A stretch of 64,000 nucleotides of DNA from Ephydatia muelleri (Eukaryota > Porifera > Demospongiae > Spongillida > Spongillidae), in assembly GCA_013339895.1 (NCBI GenBank), contig JABACO010000001.1, positions 14,883,604 to 14,947,603 of the forward strand. The letters run 5' to 3'. A program made the translations under genes and the position numbers. A model generated the notes under the pieces. That model worked only from the letters and a program-made list of their open reading frames with translations, was not told where the DNA came from and did not search any database. Shown here piece after piece: positions 21,001-31,110 of the stretch (within the stretch, counting starts at the first letter, position 1; every line of letters starts with the position of its first letter).

Positions 21001-21859
21001 GGCAAAAGAACAAAAAGGCTGCTGCTGAGATTCACAAGGGAACTAACGAAGCAGAAACTTTTTGTGGTGCATGTAAGTCTCCATACAGACAGTACACTAC
21101 TGTGATAGAGGACTGGATTTGTTGTGACAAATGTGGTTCATGGTTTCATTATCGCTGTGTTGGAATAGAATTTGTGCCTGAAAGGTTTTTTTGTGGTTTT
21201 TGTAAATGATTTTTTCTACGTTTGGTGCATTATCTGTGTTGGAATAGAATGTGTGGTTTTGAACGAGAAATACGGCCATCCAGTTCTGATCTGATTGTGG
21301 TAGAATACATAGTTACTCTCTTTTCTAGGTGCGTACACCTCTAAGTCAAACTGAGCGTGCTTAAAAAAGAAAGTAATGTACAATACAAACACGTACAGTA
21401 CAAACATACGTTCACTTTTAATATAAATAAATAAATGAATACGTCAGTTTCTTCGAGCTCCACATGCGACTCAGGACATCGTAGCAGATCGATACCTGAA
21501 ATGAGACAACACTTTAAACACGAACGGAACATCAACACGAACAAGCTTGCACTTTAAATAGAATACAAAACTACTACTGTACAAAAAAAAAACATGTTAA
21601 AAATATAGCATATAGTATCACGGTTTATACTCCAATAAAGGCAAACGCACGTTCTTTCATTTGTTTTGAGTAGTAGAACAATATGCACCCCGTTGGCCGT
21701 TTAATATTATTTTTAAAACAGGGCAGGGTCGAGGAGGGTCATTTGACCAGTTATTAACCCCCAACCTTGCGAGTTGAGCTGGGGCATTTGATTCAATAAA
21801 TGTCAAATCCCCCATATGTCCCGGATGGGGGGGGGGTCGCACTTACCACTGATAGGCGC
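18011..21859 (+). mobile_element. Intact-looking TIR element encoding a PHD-finger transposase
   Basis: Inverted ends start GCACCTATCAATGGTAAGTG (left) and GCGCCTATCAGTGGTAAGTG (right, inverted) and continue through a poly-C block and ATCCGGGACATATGGG, about 50 bp in all. AT flanks both ends (18009-18010, 21860-21861), a possible 2-bp target duplication. The 3849-bp element contains one three-exon gene with no stop or frameshift. It lies inside an older decayed hAT. I cannot place it confidently in a named superfamily from memory. Confidence 0.75.
18150..21209 (+). CDS. Three-exon DDE-like transposase with C-terminal PHD finger
   Basis: Exon 1 18150-18392 (ATG GCG TTG; donor gtaagc), exon 2 18450-18488 (13 codons), exon 3 18984-21209, all phase 0, total about 835 residues. 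The ATG at 18957 precedes the exon 3 acceptor (tttcag, 18978-18983) and is probably not used. Exon 1 is acidic with no known fold. Exon 3 begins Ser-rich, then Lys/Arg-rich. The likely catalytic core has YADGSN and INRDDAAGFRLDT (Asp near 19740), RVDGATDEGPSHEEVQFWW (Asp at 20067-20069) and HLNRVELQNG (Glu near 20199), a D…D-43-E arrangement. A CxxC…HxxxC region (CSECKNGECYGH) follows near 20730. The end is a C4HC3 PHD finger: CGAC, WICCDKC, WFHYRC, FFCGFC. Similar uncharacterised proteins occur in sponges and cnidarians as I recall. Intact and possibly active. Confidence 0.75.
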
Positions 21860-21861
21860 AT

Positions 21862-21989
21862 TAGTGTGCGGAATGTAGTGTACGAGTGCTAATAAGCATA
21901 TGAATAATTAAGTGGCAACAGTTTGGCGGCCCCTTTGACCGGCGGCCCTAGGCATTTGCCTAGTCTGCCTAGCGTTAAGGCCGGCCCTG
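21862..21989 (-). mobile_element. 5' terminal segment of the interrupted hAT
   Basis: Contains GCCGCCGGTCAAAGGGGCC and the terminal CAGGGCCGGCC on the minus strand. Confidence 0.6.
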
Positions 21990-22208
21990 AATCCACGAGC
22001 ACATTATATATCCGGAGCATGCGCGCTCGACATGCACTGTCACTGGTACGCTTACATGTATACGATTCTGTACAGCGTGCAAGATCATCACAATTACCTG
22101 TTTAGTACTCATTGTTGCCACTGACATCCGAATTGTCGCGCCAACGTGTGCCTCCCACGTACCGTTAATAGCTATTAACACGTAAAGAGAAGAATTATTT
22201 CCATCGTG
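21990..22208. repeat. Direct duplicate of 15945-16177, abutting the GALK2-like gene
   Basis: See 15945-16177. This copy runs into the kinase exon and is presumably the original location. Confidence 0.75.
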
Positions 22209-22223
22209 GAAAAGGAGTCGTGA

Positions 22224-22965
22224 AGGAAATGGAAGCCCAGCTTCGTGGCTCTGGCCCCGGGACGGGTGAACATCATCGGGGAGCACATGGACTACTGTGG
22301 CTACGTGGTCCTGCCCATGGCCATAGAGCAGGATGGCCATCGCTTGCGCCCTTAGCGACACTGCAAACATCAGGTTCTCTAACGTGGAGCCCTCGTTACC
22401 AGATTACTCTTGTCCTGCCATGGACTTTGCCATCGAGAAGGAAACTGAACTGCAGTGGTATCTCTACCTGCTGTGTCGCCACAAAGGGATCTTAGAGGAG
22501 GCCTGCCTCAAAAACCCTCGAGGGATGGACCTCCTGGTGGACGGGAGCATTCCGCCCAGCTCCGGACTCTCTAGCTCCTCCGCGCTGGTGTGTTGCGCGG
22601 CCCTCGTGACGGTGTATGCCAACAAGCTGGATGACCTCCTGGACAAGAAGCGGCTGGCGGAACTTTGCGCGCACGCCGAGCACTACATTGGGACGGAGGG
22701 CGGGGGTATGGACCAAGCCATCTCCTTCCTCGCCGAGCCCGGGAAGGCCAAGATGATCGAATTCAACCCCATCCGCCCGTCCAACGTCAGTCTACCTGTG
22801 GGGACCCAGTTTGTCATTTCCAACTGCCTCATCAAAACCAACAAAGTGGCCTTTGCGGTGTTCAATGAACGTGTGATGGAGTGCCACCTGGCAGCTCAGG
22901 TGATCTCCAAAAAGAGTGGGCAAGTGGGCAGCTGGAAAAATAAGTACACATGTTGCAGGCTCTGA
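22224..22965 (+). pseudogene. GALK2-like galactokinase-family kinase, N-terminal half
   Basis: GHMP kinase related to N-acetylgalactosamine kinase (GALK2), phosphorylating a C1 sugar hydroxyl with ATP in the cytosol. The substrate motif [19 protein letters not shown] is read from about 22248. After …VLPMAIEQD the frame shifts by one extra base near 22335, and the rest continues in the next frame (22333-22965): SLPDYSCPAMDF, the ATP loop VDGSIPPSSGLSSSSALVCC, and the catalytic Asp in IGTEGGGMDQAISFLAEPG. The fragment ends near RVMECHLAAQVISKKSG. About 245 residues correspond to the first half of a roughly 450-residue protein. The third GHMP motif (GAGWGG type) and later exons are not found downstream. 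The start exon is not clear: an in-frame TGA at 22221 precedes it. Either a decaying copy or an indel/assembly problem. Confidence 0.8.
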
Positions 22966-22969
22966 CCAT

Positions 22970-24080
22970 TCTGCAGACAGCCAAGACCATGTGGAGTTTG
23001 GTTTGGATAGCCACCACCTCACCACAGACCACACCCAGCCATGATTAGTGAGTGGGAGGGGGAGGGGTTGCACTTACATGTATGTTATCTAAAATTGCAT
23101 CACACTGGCCCATCAGCATGTTGGTTTGGGCCACACCTCTTCTCTAATATCATGTCCTTCCAGTTCCTTTTCTTGTCAAGGCCTCTCATGGCTATGTGTG
23201 TACATGTGCATGTGGAGATTGGTGTACATGCAGAGTGGTGGTACAACACATACAGAGGGGATGGGAGGGGCCACGTGTGTGTGTTCATGCATAAGCATAT
23301 TTGGTGGAGGAGTGTGTGTGTGGTGCATGTGGGGATGCAGGTGTGTAAGGAGGTGTGTGTCTCACATTGGTGTGTACAACACACTAGCTCACCAAGATAA
23401 GGGAACTGGAGGACAATACTTGTCATGTGGGTGTACATGCACCAGTGTACATGTGGGTGTGTGTGGAGGGTGTGAGTGTGGTGTACATGTTCACTGTATG
23501 TGTGAGGATTCGATTTAAAGTACACCATCCATGAACATATACACGTACTTACATACCAGTAGCAGAGGTGGATCCTGGATTTAGGAAGGAAGAATTATCT
23601 GCTTCACCATTATATGGGACAGTTTCCGCGAAAATGTCCTATGTTTTATAACATTATAACTATAAAAATGCTCTGCGACTTCCTATTTTCACCACATGAT
23701 ACCACACCATCTCTCTATGGATAAATCGAATATTGTCTCTTAGCTCCACTCCCTGGGGAAAATACAAGAGGTCTTACTTTCAGGGGTTCGAAACACGAGT
23801 ATTTCCTGCAGGAGTGTTGGCATTGCCTCAAATTCGGTTTCCAGTTAGAGAAGCTCTTGAGGTACTTAAATATCCTTTTCGTTAATTTTTACTTCAACAG
23901 GTGATAAAATATTTGCTTTCTAAGTTAAAGCACATTTCCCGCTAGTTTCGCGGGTCGGGTCTAATACATGTGTGTGTGTGTATGTGTGTGCAGGGTATAC
24001 ATGTATGCATGTGTGAGGTGTGAATGCATGACATGTTAGTACACACAGAGATGTACATGCCTCTCTCTCTCCCTCCTCCC
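22970..24080. other. Noncoding, GT-rich; half copy of a palindromic MITE
   Basis: 23050-23520 is GT-rich without coding signal. 23612-23722 begins TATATGGGACAGTTTCCGCG and resembles the left arm of the MITE at 57258-57515. No continuation of the kinase gene is seen. Confidence 0.5.
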
Positions 24081-24088
24081 TCCAACAG

Positions 24089-24184
24089 CACACCTGGAGC
24101 AGACCCAGGAGGAGGTCTTGAGGTACAAGGTGATAGTGGAGACAGAGAAACAGAGGAAGGCACTGCAGGCAGCTGCTGAAAGTG
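24089..24184 (+). CDS. Coiled-coil exon, protein not recognised
   Basis: A 96-bp exon between a CT-rich tract with tccaacag acceptor and a gtaagc donor reads HLEQTQEEVLRYKVIVETE followed by KQRKALQAAAES, a strongly charged heptad-like coiled coil. If joined to a possible exon at 24663-24682 (acceptor cactgcag) the frame gives DEEHRK and a stop, so this could be the C-terminus. Not part of the kinase. The upstream exons are not identified. Confidence 0.45.
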
Positions 24185-24189
24185 GTAAG

Positions 24190-25000
24190 CAGGAAGGAGT
24201 CCAGGGAGTGTGGGGATTCAAATATACTATATTCACTGGTCATTTCAAAGGGGAGGAGAGAAAGGTATCAAGGAGAGATGGGAGAGGTGTCATTGCTGCA
24301 AGCTGCTTTTCACTAGAGCCTTTTGTCTGTACCTTGACCTGGTGGAGGTATGGAAATGTGTTGATGGATTGCATCATGTGATATATTATGGTGGGTGTGG
24401 TAGTGGATTACATCATGCTTGTCGTGAGACATGTATACACACACATGCATGTACATACACATACAAGTATACCACACACCCCCAACACCCATGCACTCAC
24501 ACACAGCACTGTGGCCTGCTGATCTGTTGCCAAGAGTGCAATGATATACACCACACAAAGCAGGGGGAGGAACAGAGGGCGTGGTGTGGACATGGCTGTA
24601 CCTAGGCTGGTGTGGAGAAGAGAAAAAAGGAGTCAGCCACACTTTCATGGAGCTCACTGCAGATGAGGAGCATCGCAAATAGAGAGCTTGTGCATAGCGT
24701 CCTGAAGAAATGGTGAGTCCATGGTGTGTAGGGAGACTTAAGGAAATGGAAGGGGGTGGGAAGAAATAGCTAACAGTGGAGCACTAGGAGATGACGTACC
24801 ACAGAACATCACTGCACTGTTGTGCTGTTGTGTGTGATAAATGTTATTTATTACTTTTGTTTCCTCAATCAGAAATGCATTACGTCATTCATATGTGTAC
24901 ATGATTGCACACACATCCTCACGCAGGTCTCTTCTAGAGGCCACATCAGTGCAAGACACATTTGTTGTATTACTTCAACACAACACACACCAAACAGGAG
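24190..25000. other. Noncoding; CA-rich stretches
   Basis: Aside from the possible 20-bp terminal exon at 24663-24682, no coding signal. Frames here (for example 24210-24605) lack domains. Confidence 0.4.
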
Positions 25001-25004
25001 GATA

Positions 25005-25165
25005 TCAGGTCCAAGGTGCTCCTTTGACAACGTAACGGGACCGTTTCATCCTAGCCGAAACCACCAGATTGTACACACGTGGCTTCCTCTTGAACATGAC
25101 GTACACGCCTCCCGGGAGAATGGTTGCCATGGTGAGCCCAAACCCCACCCACAGGGTAATAATGG
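25005..25165 (-). CDS. Putative C-terminal exon of a membrane protein
   Basis: A 161-bp minus-strand block with a tgagcag acceptor and stop at 25005-25007 encodes IITLWVGFGLTMATILPGG as a hydrophobic helix, then VYVMFKRKPRVYNLVVSARM and a basic tail ending KGAPWT. One transmembrane helix followed by a short positively charged tail fits a type I membrane protein or a small mitochondrial-complex subunit. I could not assign it, and no upstream exon was identified. Confidence 0.35.
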
Positions 25166-25255
25166 CTGCTCAACCATACGGGGATGGAATGTGAAGATGT
25201 GCAATATGGGCAAGGAGAAGTGTGGGCGTGGCTGGGTCTACCTCCTCTATCTTCC

Positions 25256-25351
25256 GGTACCCAGACCCATGCCACAGCAGTGGATGGATTACATCACCAT
25301 TATGTGGAAGTTATGTAATCCATCCGGTGCTATGGCGTGGGTCTGGGTACC
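25256..25351. repeat. Short palindromic MITE (GGTACCCAGACCC ends)
   Basis: Imperfect 96-bp palindrome, related to 30147-30261 and to the left end at about 40650. Shared core GGATGGATTACATCACC. Confidence 0.8.
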
Positions 25352-25359
25352 ATCTAAGG

Positions 25360-26090
25360 ACCTCCCGGCTGGATTTCAGATAAGAAATTTGGCATTAGCA
25401 TTTAGCAAGCTCTATTGAGTCCAATTGCACATGTCTGCACACATGCAGATGTGTGTTAATGACATCACTAATGTGTGTCCATGTACACACACACACACAT
25501 ACCCACATGCACCGAACTGCCATCTTAAGGCATATGTGAGCTGGCAAGTTCATGCGAAGGCCTGTCAACCATAAAGTATACGTAGCTCCATGGAAGTGAT
25601 GGAGTGTCTGATGTGTGTTTGGTTATGACTGCTCGTCACTGCATCTGGCTGCATTGTGATTTGCTGTGATTTGGAGCTTGGCAGTACTTACCCACTTGCT
25701 GTGAGATTAGTGCTGTGCCTCCAAGATGATGGAGTGAGGAAGTCATGTGCAGGTGTGTGTACAGATATATGTGGTGTGGGACTATGCTAGTAGAGAATCG
25801 GAGGAGACTGCTGTGCACATTGGCACAACCATACACTGGAATAACTGGATCAATTGCCAAGTTGGCAAAAGCCTATTGCATTCACCTTTCCACGCACGTG
25901 TCACTGCAGTCTGCATGTGGCTATCACTGCTAGCTTCCCCTGTGGTCCGTTTCCTGTAGGTCAATCCATTTGTAGCTCTACCATTCATGCACCTGGCTCC
26001 ATTAATTGAGCTTCCATTAACTAAATACTCACACATCTGCGATTTAATTTTCCTTACTATTATTTATTTTTATTTTTCTGTGATTCCCTC
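25360..26090. other. Noncoding; nothing recognised
   Basis: No domain-bearing frame or clear repeat beyond a short CA tract near 25487. Confidence 0.4.
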
Positions 26091-27345
26091 CCTCCTCTGC
26101 CTCCATCCTCTCCTCCTCTCCCTCTCCTCAGGACTCTCTCCCTCTCCTCCTCTCTCCCTCTCCTCTCTCTCCCTCTCCTCCTCTCTCCTCTCCTCCTCTC
26201 TCCTCTCCTCCTCTCTCCCTCTCCTCCTCTCTCCCTCTCCTCCTCTCTCCCTCTCCTCCTCTCTCCCTCTCCTCCGACTCTCTCCCTCTCCTCAGGACTC
26301 TCTCCCTCTCCTCAGGACTCTCTCCCTCTCCTCACTCTCTCCCTCTCCTCCTCTCTCCCTCTCCTCCTCTCTCCCTCTCCTCCTCTCTCCCTCTCCTCCT
26401 CTCTCCCTCTCCTCCTCTCTCCCTCTCCTCCTCTCTCCCTCTCTCCTCTCTCCCTCTCCTCCTCTCTCCCTCTCCTCCTCTCATCGCCCTCTCCTCCTCT
26501 CTCCCTCTCCTCCTCTCTCCCTCCCTCTCCCCCTCCCTCCCTCCGTCTCCCTCCCTCTCCTCCTCCCCCTTTCTCTCTCCCTCTCCTCTCCCTCTCCTCC
26601 TCCCCCTCTCTCCCTCTCCTCCTCTCTCCCTCTCCTCCTCTCTCCCTCTCCTCCTCTCTCCTCTCCTCCTCCTCTCTCCTCTCCTCCTCTCTCCCTCTCC
26701 TCCTCTCTCCCTCCCTCTCCCCTCCTCCCTCCTTCTCCCCTCCCTCTCCTCCTCCCCCCTTTCTCCCTCTCCTCTCCCTCTCCTCCTCCCCCTCTCTCCC
26801 TCTCCTCCTCCCCCTCTCTCCCTCTCTCTCCTCTCCTCTCCTCTCCTCCCTCCTCCCTCCTCCTCTCCTCTCCTCTCCTCCTTCCCTCTCCCTCTCCTCC
26901 TCCTCTCCTCTCCTCCGGCCTCTCCTCTCCTCCCTCTCCTCTCCTCTCCCTCTCCTCTCCTCCTCCCTCTCCTATCCTCCTCCCTCTCCTCTCTCCTCCT
27001 CCCTCTCCTCGTCCTCCTCCCTCTCCTCTCCTCCCTCTCCTCTCCTCCTCCCTCTCCTCTCCTCCTCCCTCTCCTCTCCTCCTCCCTCTCCTCTCCTCCT
27101 CCCTCCTCCTCTCCTCCTCCCTCTCCTCTCCTCCTCCCTCTCCTCCTCCCTCCCTCCTTCTCCTCCCTCCCTCCCTCTCCCCCTCCCTCCCTCTCCTCCT
27201 CCCTCCCTCCTTCTCCTCCCTCCTCCCTCTCCGCCTCCCTCCCTCTCCTCCTCCCTCCCTCTCCTCCCTCCCCTCCCACTCCTCCTCCCTCCCTCTCCCC
27301 TCCCTCTCCTCCTCCCTCCTTCTCCTCCCCCCTCCCTCCCAACAG
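26090..27345. repeat. 1.25-kb polypyrimidine (CT) tract
   Basis: Almost pure C/T on the plus strand, with a 16-bp unit CTCTCCCTCTCCTCCT dominating 26140-26480 and irregular CTCC units after. It ends at a splice-acceptor-like CCAACAG followed by CACACC, closely like the acceptor of the coiled-coil exon at 24089. Long open frames across it (LSLSSSLPL on plus, GGEGERRRGR on minus) are compositional artefacts. Confidence 0.9.
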
Positions 27346-27349
27346 CACA

Positions 27350-28310
27350 CCAGGTACAAAAGGAGAGGAAACCTCTTTTCCAATGCCTCATGCCAGGAGT
27401 ACAATTTGACCTGGATAAATAGGAAGAAAGTGATAACTGTAAAATGTTAAAATGCGCCCACCCACTATATGTGTAAACTGTTCTCTAATTAATTATAAGG
27501 TTGTACACTGTAATGATCAGGCAAATAATAATAGTGCAAACAAAATCTTAATTGCTTTAATATTAACTAATATCAACAATAATGTTAATTAACATGCAAT
27601 GATAATGGGTCTTTCCATTCACCAAGATCTGACAGTCATGTGTCAGAAGATTGAGTTCCCATTGCCCATATACATGTATGTTCCCATACATAATTGATTC
27701 CTGCACGATTAATTTTATGTATTTGTGGTTTATTAAAAAACCTGGCTTCAAATTATTAATTTTTCACACCCCTTCTGTACAATATTGTCTATGATAGCAA
27801 TGCTGGAATAGTTCTTGGGTCTTACATGTAGCTCCCATACTGCTCATTCTATATGTTGTTTTTGTTCAAGTTGAAAGGGTTAAACAGAAACCAATATTAA
27901 AAACACATTTTTGGTGCATAAGAGGTGCTGAGAATTTTAAAACTATAGTACACTGTATGCTGTTAGTGTACTTGTGCATTGTACAAAGTTTTAAACTGGG
28001 ACTCTAAGGGATGTCTTTGGAAACTAGCTTTGAATTTGGGTAGCAATTTTGAGCCCCCAGCCCTTCTCGTTATGATTGCATAATCACAAGACATAATTAT
28101 AATGTCAATGGGACCTGTAACCACACTTACACCAATGAATTAATGTACCATTACTCTAACCTGTAGATTTTCTAGTTTAAGACCACTGTGGTTTGAAACG
28201 AATACGTGTGTAGCTATTTCTTTTTGTATTTGGGAAATATAAAGAGACCAGATGCCTCACTAAAAGCCTATGTGGTTACTAAATGGCAATGCTCTTAAAA
28301 TACAACTACG
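27350..28310. other. AT-rich noncoding
   Basis: No coding or repeat signal. A possible exon-like HQVQKERKPLF follows the acceptor at 27345 but without support. Confidence 0.4.
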
Positions 28311-28317
28311 AACTAAC

Positions 28318-28710
28318 TGCCTTTCTCCCTCTCACTCCACTCCTTCACTCTCCTCCCTCACTCCACTTCCCCTCTCCCTCCCTCCTTCCCTTCCTCCACC
28401 TTCCCTTCCTCCAATCACCTCCTCCACCTTCCCTCCCTCTCTCCTCCCTTCCTCCTCCCCACCCTCTTCTTTTTCCCTCCCTCCCTACCCTCCCTCGTTC
28501 TCTCACCCCCCCTCCCTACCTTCCTAACTTCCTCCCCTCTCTCCCTCCCACCCTACCTTCCTCCTCCTTCCCTCCCTCCCTCCTTCCCTCCCTCCCTCCT
28601 TCCCTCCCTCCCTCCTTCCCTCCCTCCCTCCTTCCCTCCCTCCCTCCTTCCCTCCCTCGCTCCTTCCCTCCCTCCCTCCTTCCCTCCCTCCTTCCCTCCC
28701 TCCCTCCCTT
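28318..28710. repeat. CCTCCCTT tract
   Basis: Low-complexity CT-rich DNA with CCTCCCTCCCTT tandem units from about 28560. Confidence 0.9.
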
Positions 28711-28828
28711 TCATTCTGATGTGTGTGATGTTGCGTTACCATCATGTGCTCACCAGAACACATACACTCCCCTATTCCTGTGTTGAGGACACACTCTCCA
28801 CTCCAGCTCAGCTCTTAACCACCATCTC

Positions 28829-29105
28829 CAGGTCCTCCTGGCCAAAGCTGTGGTGTCATCTACGTCAGCCACCTACTCTACCAGTATCCGGCACTACCAT
28901 GTCTTGTGCCCCTCCTTCCAGCTGACCCCTGTTCCCGCTACCAAAGAGATGGTCACTCTCTTTGCCACCCCTGCAAGACCATCCAGGTGTTTGTGGCAGT
29001 GATCTCTTTTCTGCACCACTCCCGAGAGGGGGGTACAGAACCCAATGCTGAAACTGGCCATCCGGGGTATGCAGCGCATCTATTTGTACGTATTCGTGCC
29101 ATTTG
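28829..29105 (+). pseudogene. Tyrosine recombinase N-terminal (core-binding) fragment
   Basis: Translating from 28833 gives VLLAKAVVSSTSATYSTSIRH then LCPSFQLTPVPATKEMVTLFAT, then (frame shifted) TIQVFVAVISFLHHSR and LKLAIRGMQRIYLY. This is the SAM-like core-binding half seen in Crypton/DIRS recombinases (ST…TYxxgixxyxxFC, TIxxYLxxIxxLH, GxxR). Frameshifts break it near 28970 and 29040. The catalytic half is missing here; an unrelated-copy catalytic half is at 58518-58938. Confidence 0.5.
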
Positions 29106-29262
29106 ATCTTGTCTTGCATCAAGTTTAATGTTGTTCAAAGAACTTTACGAGTTGCTGCTGTTGCGTGACATGCGAGCATGCGCGTGGTTCCTTCATTCTA
29201 ATAGCATCGTGGGAGTGCGAGGGAAATGGAGCCACGGTCATGCCTGCTTACAACCGTGCCAG

Positions 29263-29515
29263 CCAAGTTGAAATTGAAATGCAATTAGATTTAATTTTTA
29301 TTTTATCGCAATGGTCCAAAATGTCTCAAGTTTTTGGACCTAGGTTTTTTAGGTCTGTGGTTAGTCTGGGGACCCAACTGATGGTTGATGGCTAGACTAG
29401 TTAGGATATGGACGAGGGCGCCTACACTGTAGACCTAGGTCCAAAAACTTGAGACATTTTGGACCATTGCGATAAAATAAAAATTAAATCTAATTGCATT
29501 TCAATTTCAACTTGG
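29263..29515. mobile_element. Foldback MITE with 83-bp near-perfect arms
   Basis: Arms 29263-29345 and 29433-29515 start CCAAGTTGAAATTGAAATGC. The loop carries no coding. TACACTGTAGAC occurs in the loop edge and again just right of the element. Confidence 0.85.
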
Positions 29516-29519
29516 GAGG

Positions 29520-30140
29520 CGTGTACACTGTAGACGTCCCTCCTTAGTCGGTGAGATTTCATTACCTAGTCTATACCTCGCACCCGCCCTCAAGGTATTG
29601 AGTAGATGGGGCCTAATATAACGTACTACCACGGGGATCGCTACGGCTCTCACTGGGCCGGTGTGCTTCCAGGCCTTGAGCTGGCCGGTCCTGAACGACC
29701 GTGTATATCGCCATCATTCCCTATAGCTTGCCACTCCAGACCAGCAGCTCCACTGGTCGTTGAGGACCTACAACGAGGTGGTGTTCGGAGATTCTCCAGG
29801 CTTGACGGCTTGCTGGCAACCCTGGACAGCTGAGGAGATCGGAATGTCTGCCGGCTCAGCGAGTTACAGTCTCTTGTTGGCCTCTCGTGGGTCGACGAAT
29901 AGCAGAATATCACGTGCATTGGAATTTGGCTGGGCCTGTCACCCTGGCTCGCACGTGCGTCAGGCTAGCAGGGGCTCGAGCCACGATAGGCACCCCTTCT
30001 CCGATAGCGGTAATGCTTGGGGGAGCCATGCAGGAGGAAACTACTGGAATGCCTAACACCTGATCACGGCCTAAGCCTGAGAGTATAACCAACGATGGTA
30101 CATCAGAGATAATCTATATATTATCTCTGGGTACATCGTT
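29520..30140. other. Unassigned GC-richer stretch
   Basis: 29600-30060 has higher GC than its surroundings and three overlapping short frames (29606-29833 plus, 29760-30056 plus, 29650-29919 minus) without recognised domains. It may be a degraded retroelement piece; not supported. An AGAGATAAT…ATTATCTCT hairpin is at 30107-30129. Confidence 0.3.
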
Positions 30141-30146
30141 CATAGA

Positions 30147-30261
30147 CTCGTACCCAGACCCTGATTCCCACAGCTGCGGATGGATTACATCACCGCTATC
30201 TTTTCCACATAGCGGTGATGTAATCCATCCGCAGCTGTGGGAATCAGTGTCTGGGTACGAG
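30147..30261. mobile_element. Short palindromic MITE (CTCGTACCCAGACC ends)
   Basis: Near-perfect 115-bp palindrome. Shares ends and the GGATGGATTACATCACC core with 25256-25351. Confidence 0.85.
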
Positions 30262-30787
30262 ACTACGTCGTTCAGCCCCTATCACGTGGGATCCTAAATA
30301 ACAATAATCTCCAATCACAAGCACCTCGCTATTATATCCATACACAACTCATGTGCCCCCAAATCTTGGACTTGAATCGGGCGCTTGGTCTGGCCTGTGC
30401 TGGTGTCATGTCCAGTGGCATGTACGCTCCACACCCCTGTCCAGCACAGTCAAAGAGATGATTCCTATTATTTGAGCGGCCGGGTTGTGGGGCCACTGCT
30501 GGGCAGGTCACTTGTTACCGTGACAACGCAGTGGCAGTGTCAGCTGTGTAGCTCCTCCCCCTCGTACCCTCTCCGTGAACTCCTCCTCGCACACCTCTAT
30601 CACATCCTGCTCCACCCCGTAGCCATTCATGTTGAAGTTGATCTGCTCTGTGGCCAGCTGCTTCAGAATGAACAGCAGCAGCTCATTGTTGTCACGTCTG
30701 TAGGCCAGGTAGTGGGCAAAGGCCTATGGAGGTGGCATAACATAAGGTAAGGATGATGGCCAATATCACATCAGGTAAGGCTAATGG

Positions 30788-31110
30788 CCAACACATGTGT
30801 ACTGAATCTTAAAAGCAGTCACACAAGACCATCAATACATGTAGCAGGCAGTTATTTGTACACACATACACTGTATGCATAGAAGTTTTAACATGTCACC
30901 CACACACACACACACACACACACATATATACCCCTCTCTCCCCATCCATCCTCCTTTATCTACGCAAACACACATATTCACACAGTTTGTACACTGCATA
31001 CAGGTATGCTTTAACATGTCTTTCCTTCCCTTCCGCCCTCTATTCTCATCAACTCACACCCTCACTCATATTCCTCATGATGGCAAACCTGTGTGTGTGT
31101 TGATGAAGCC
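30788..31110. repeat. Duplicate of 34122-34470 inside the MCM2 region
   Basis: CCAACACATGTGTACTGAAT onward matches 34125 on at over 95% for 110 bp. The duplicate ends with a degenerate copy of the MCM2 exon (minus-strand FAIMRNM near 31070). An intron-exon segment was therefore copied within the locus. Confidence 0.8.

Larger units (their letters stand above)
16178..21989 (-). mobile_element. hAT element, 3'-truncated, interrupted by a younger element
   Basis: The right end, read on the minus strand, is CAGGGCCGGCCTTAACGCT, a classic hAT terminus. The matching left terminus is not found near 16178, where sequence joins the duplicated GALK2-like upstream region. The 18011-21859 element is inserted in its 5' untranslated part. 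Confidence 0.6.

Noticed and set aside
22220-22495. GTG-initiated 91-residue frame at the GALK2-like exon
   Set aside because: Wrong frame; the conserved [11 protein letters not shown] motif is in the neighbouring frame.
24089-24184. Next exon of the GALK2-like gene
   Set aside because: Encodes a coiled coil unlike any part of galactokinases.
26332-27348. 338-residue Glu/Gly/Arg protein on the minus strand and 487-residue Leu/Ser protein on plus
   Set aside because: Pure composition artefacts of the polypyrimidine tract; stop codons are nearly impossible in CT/GA DNA.
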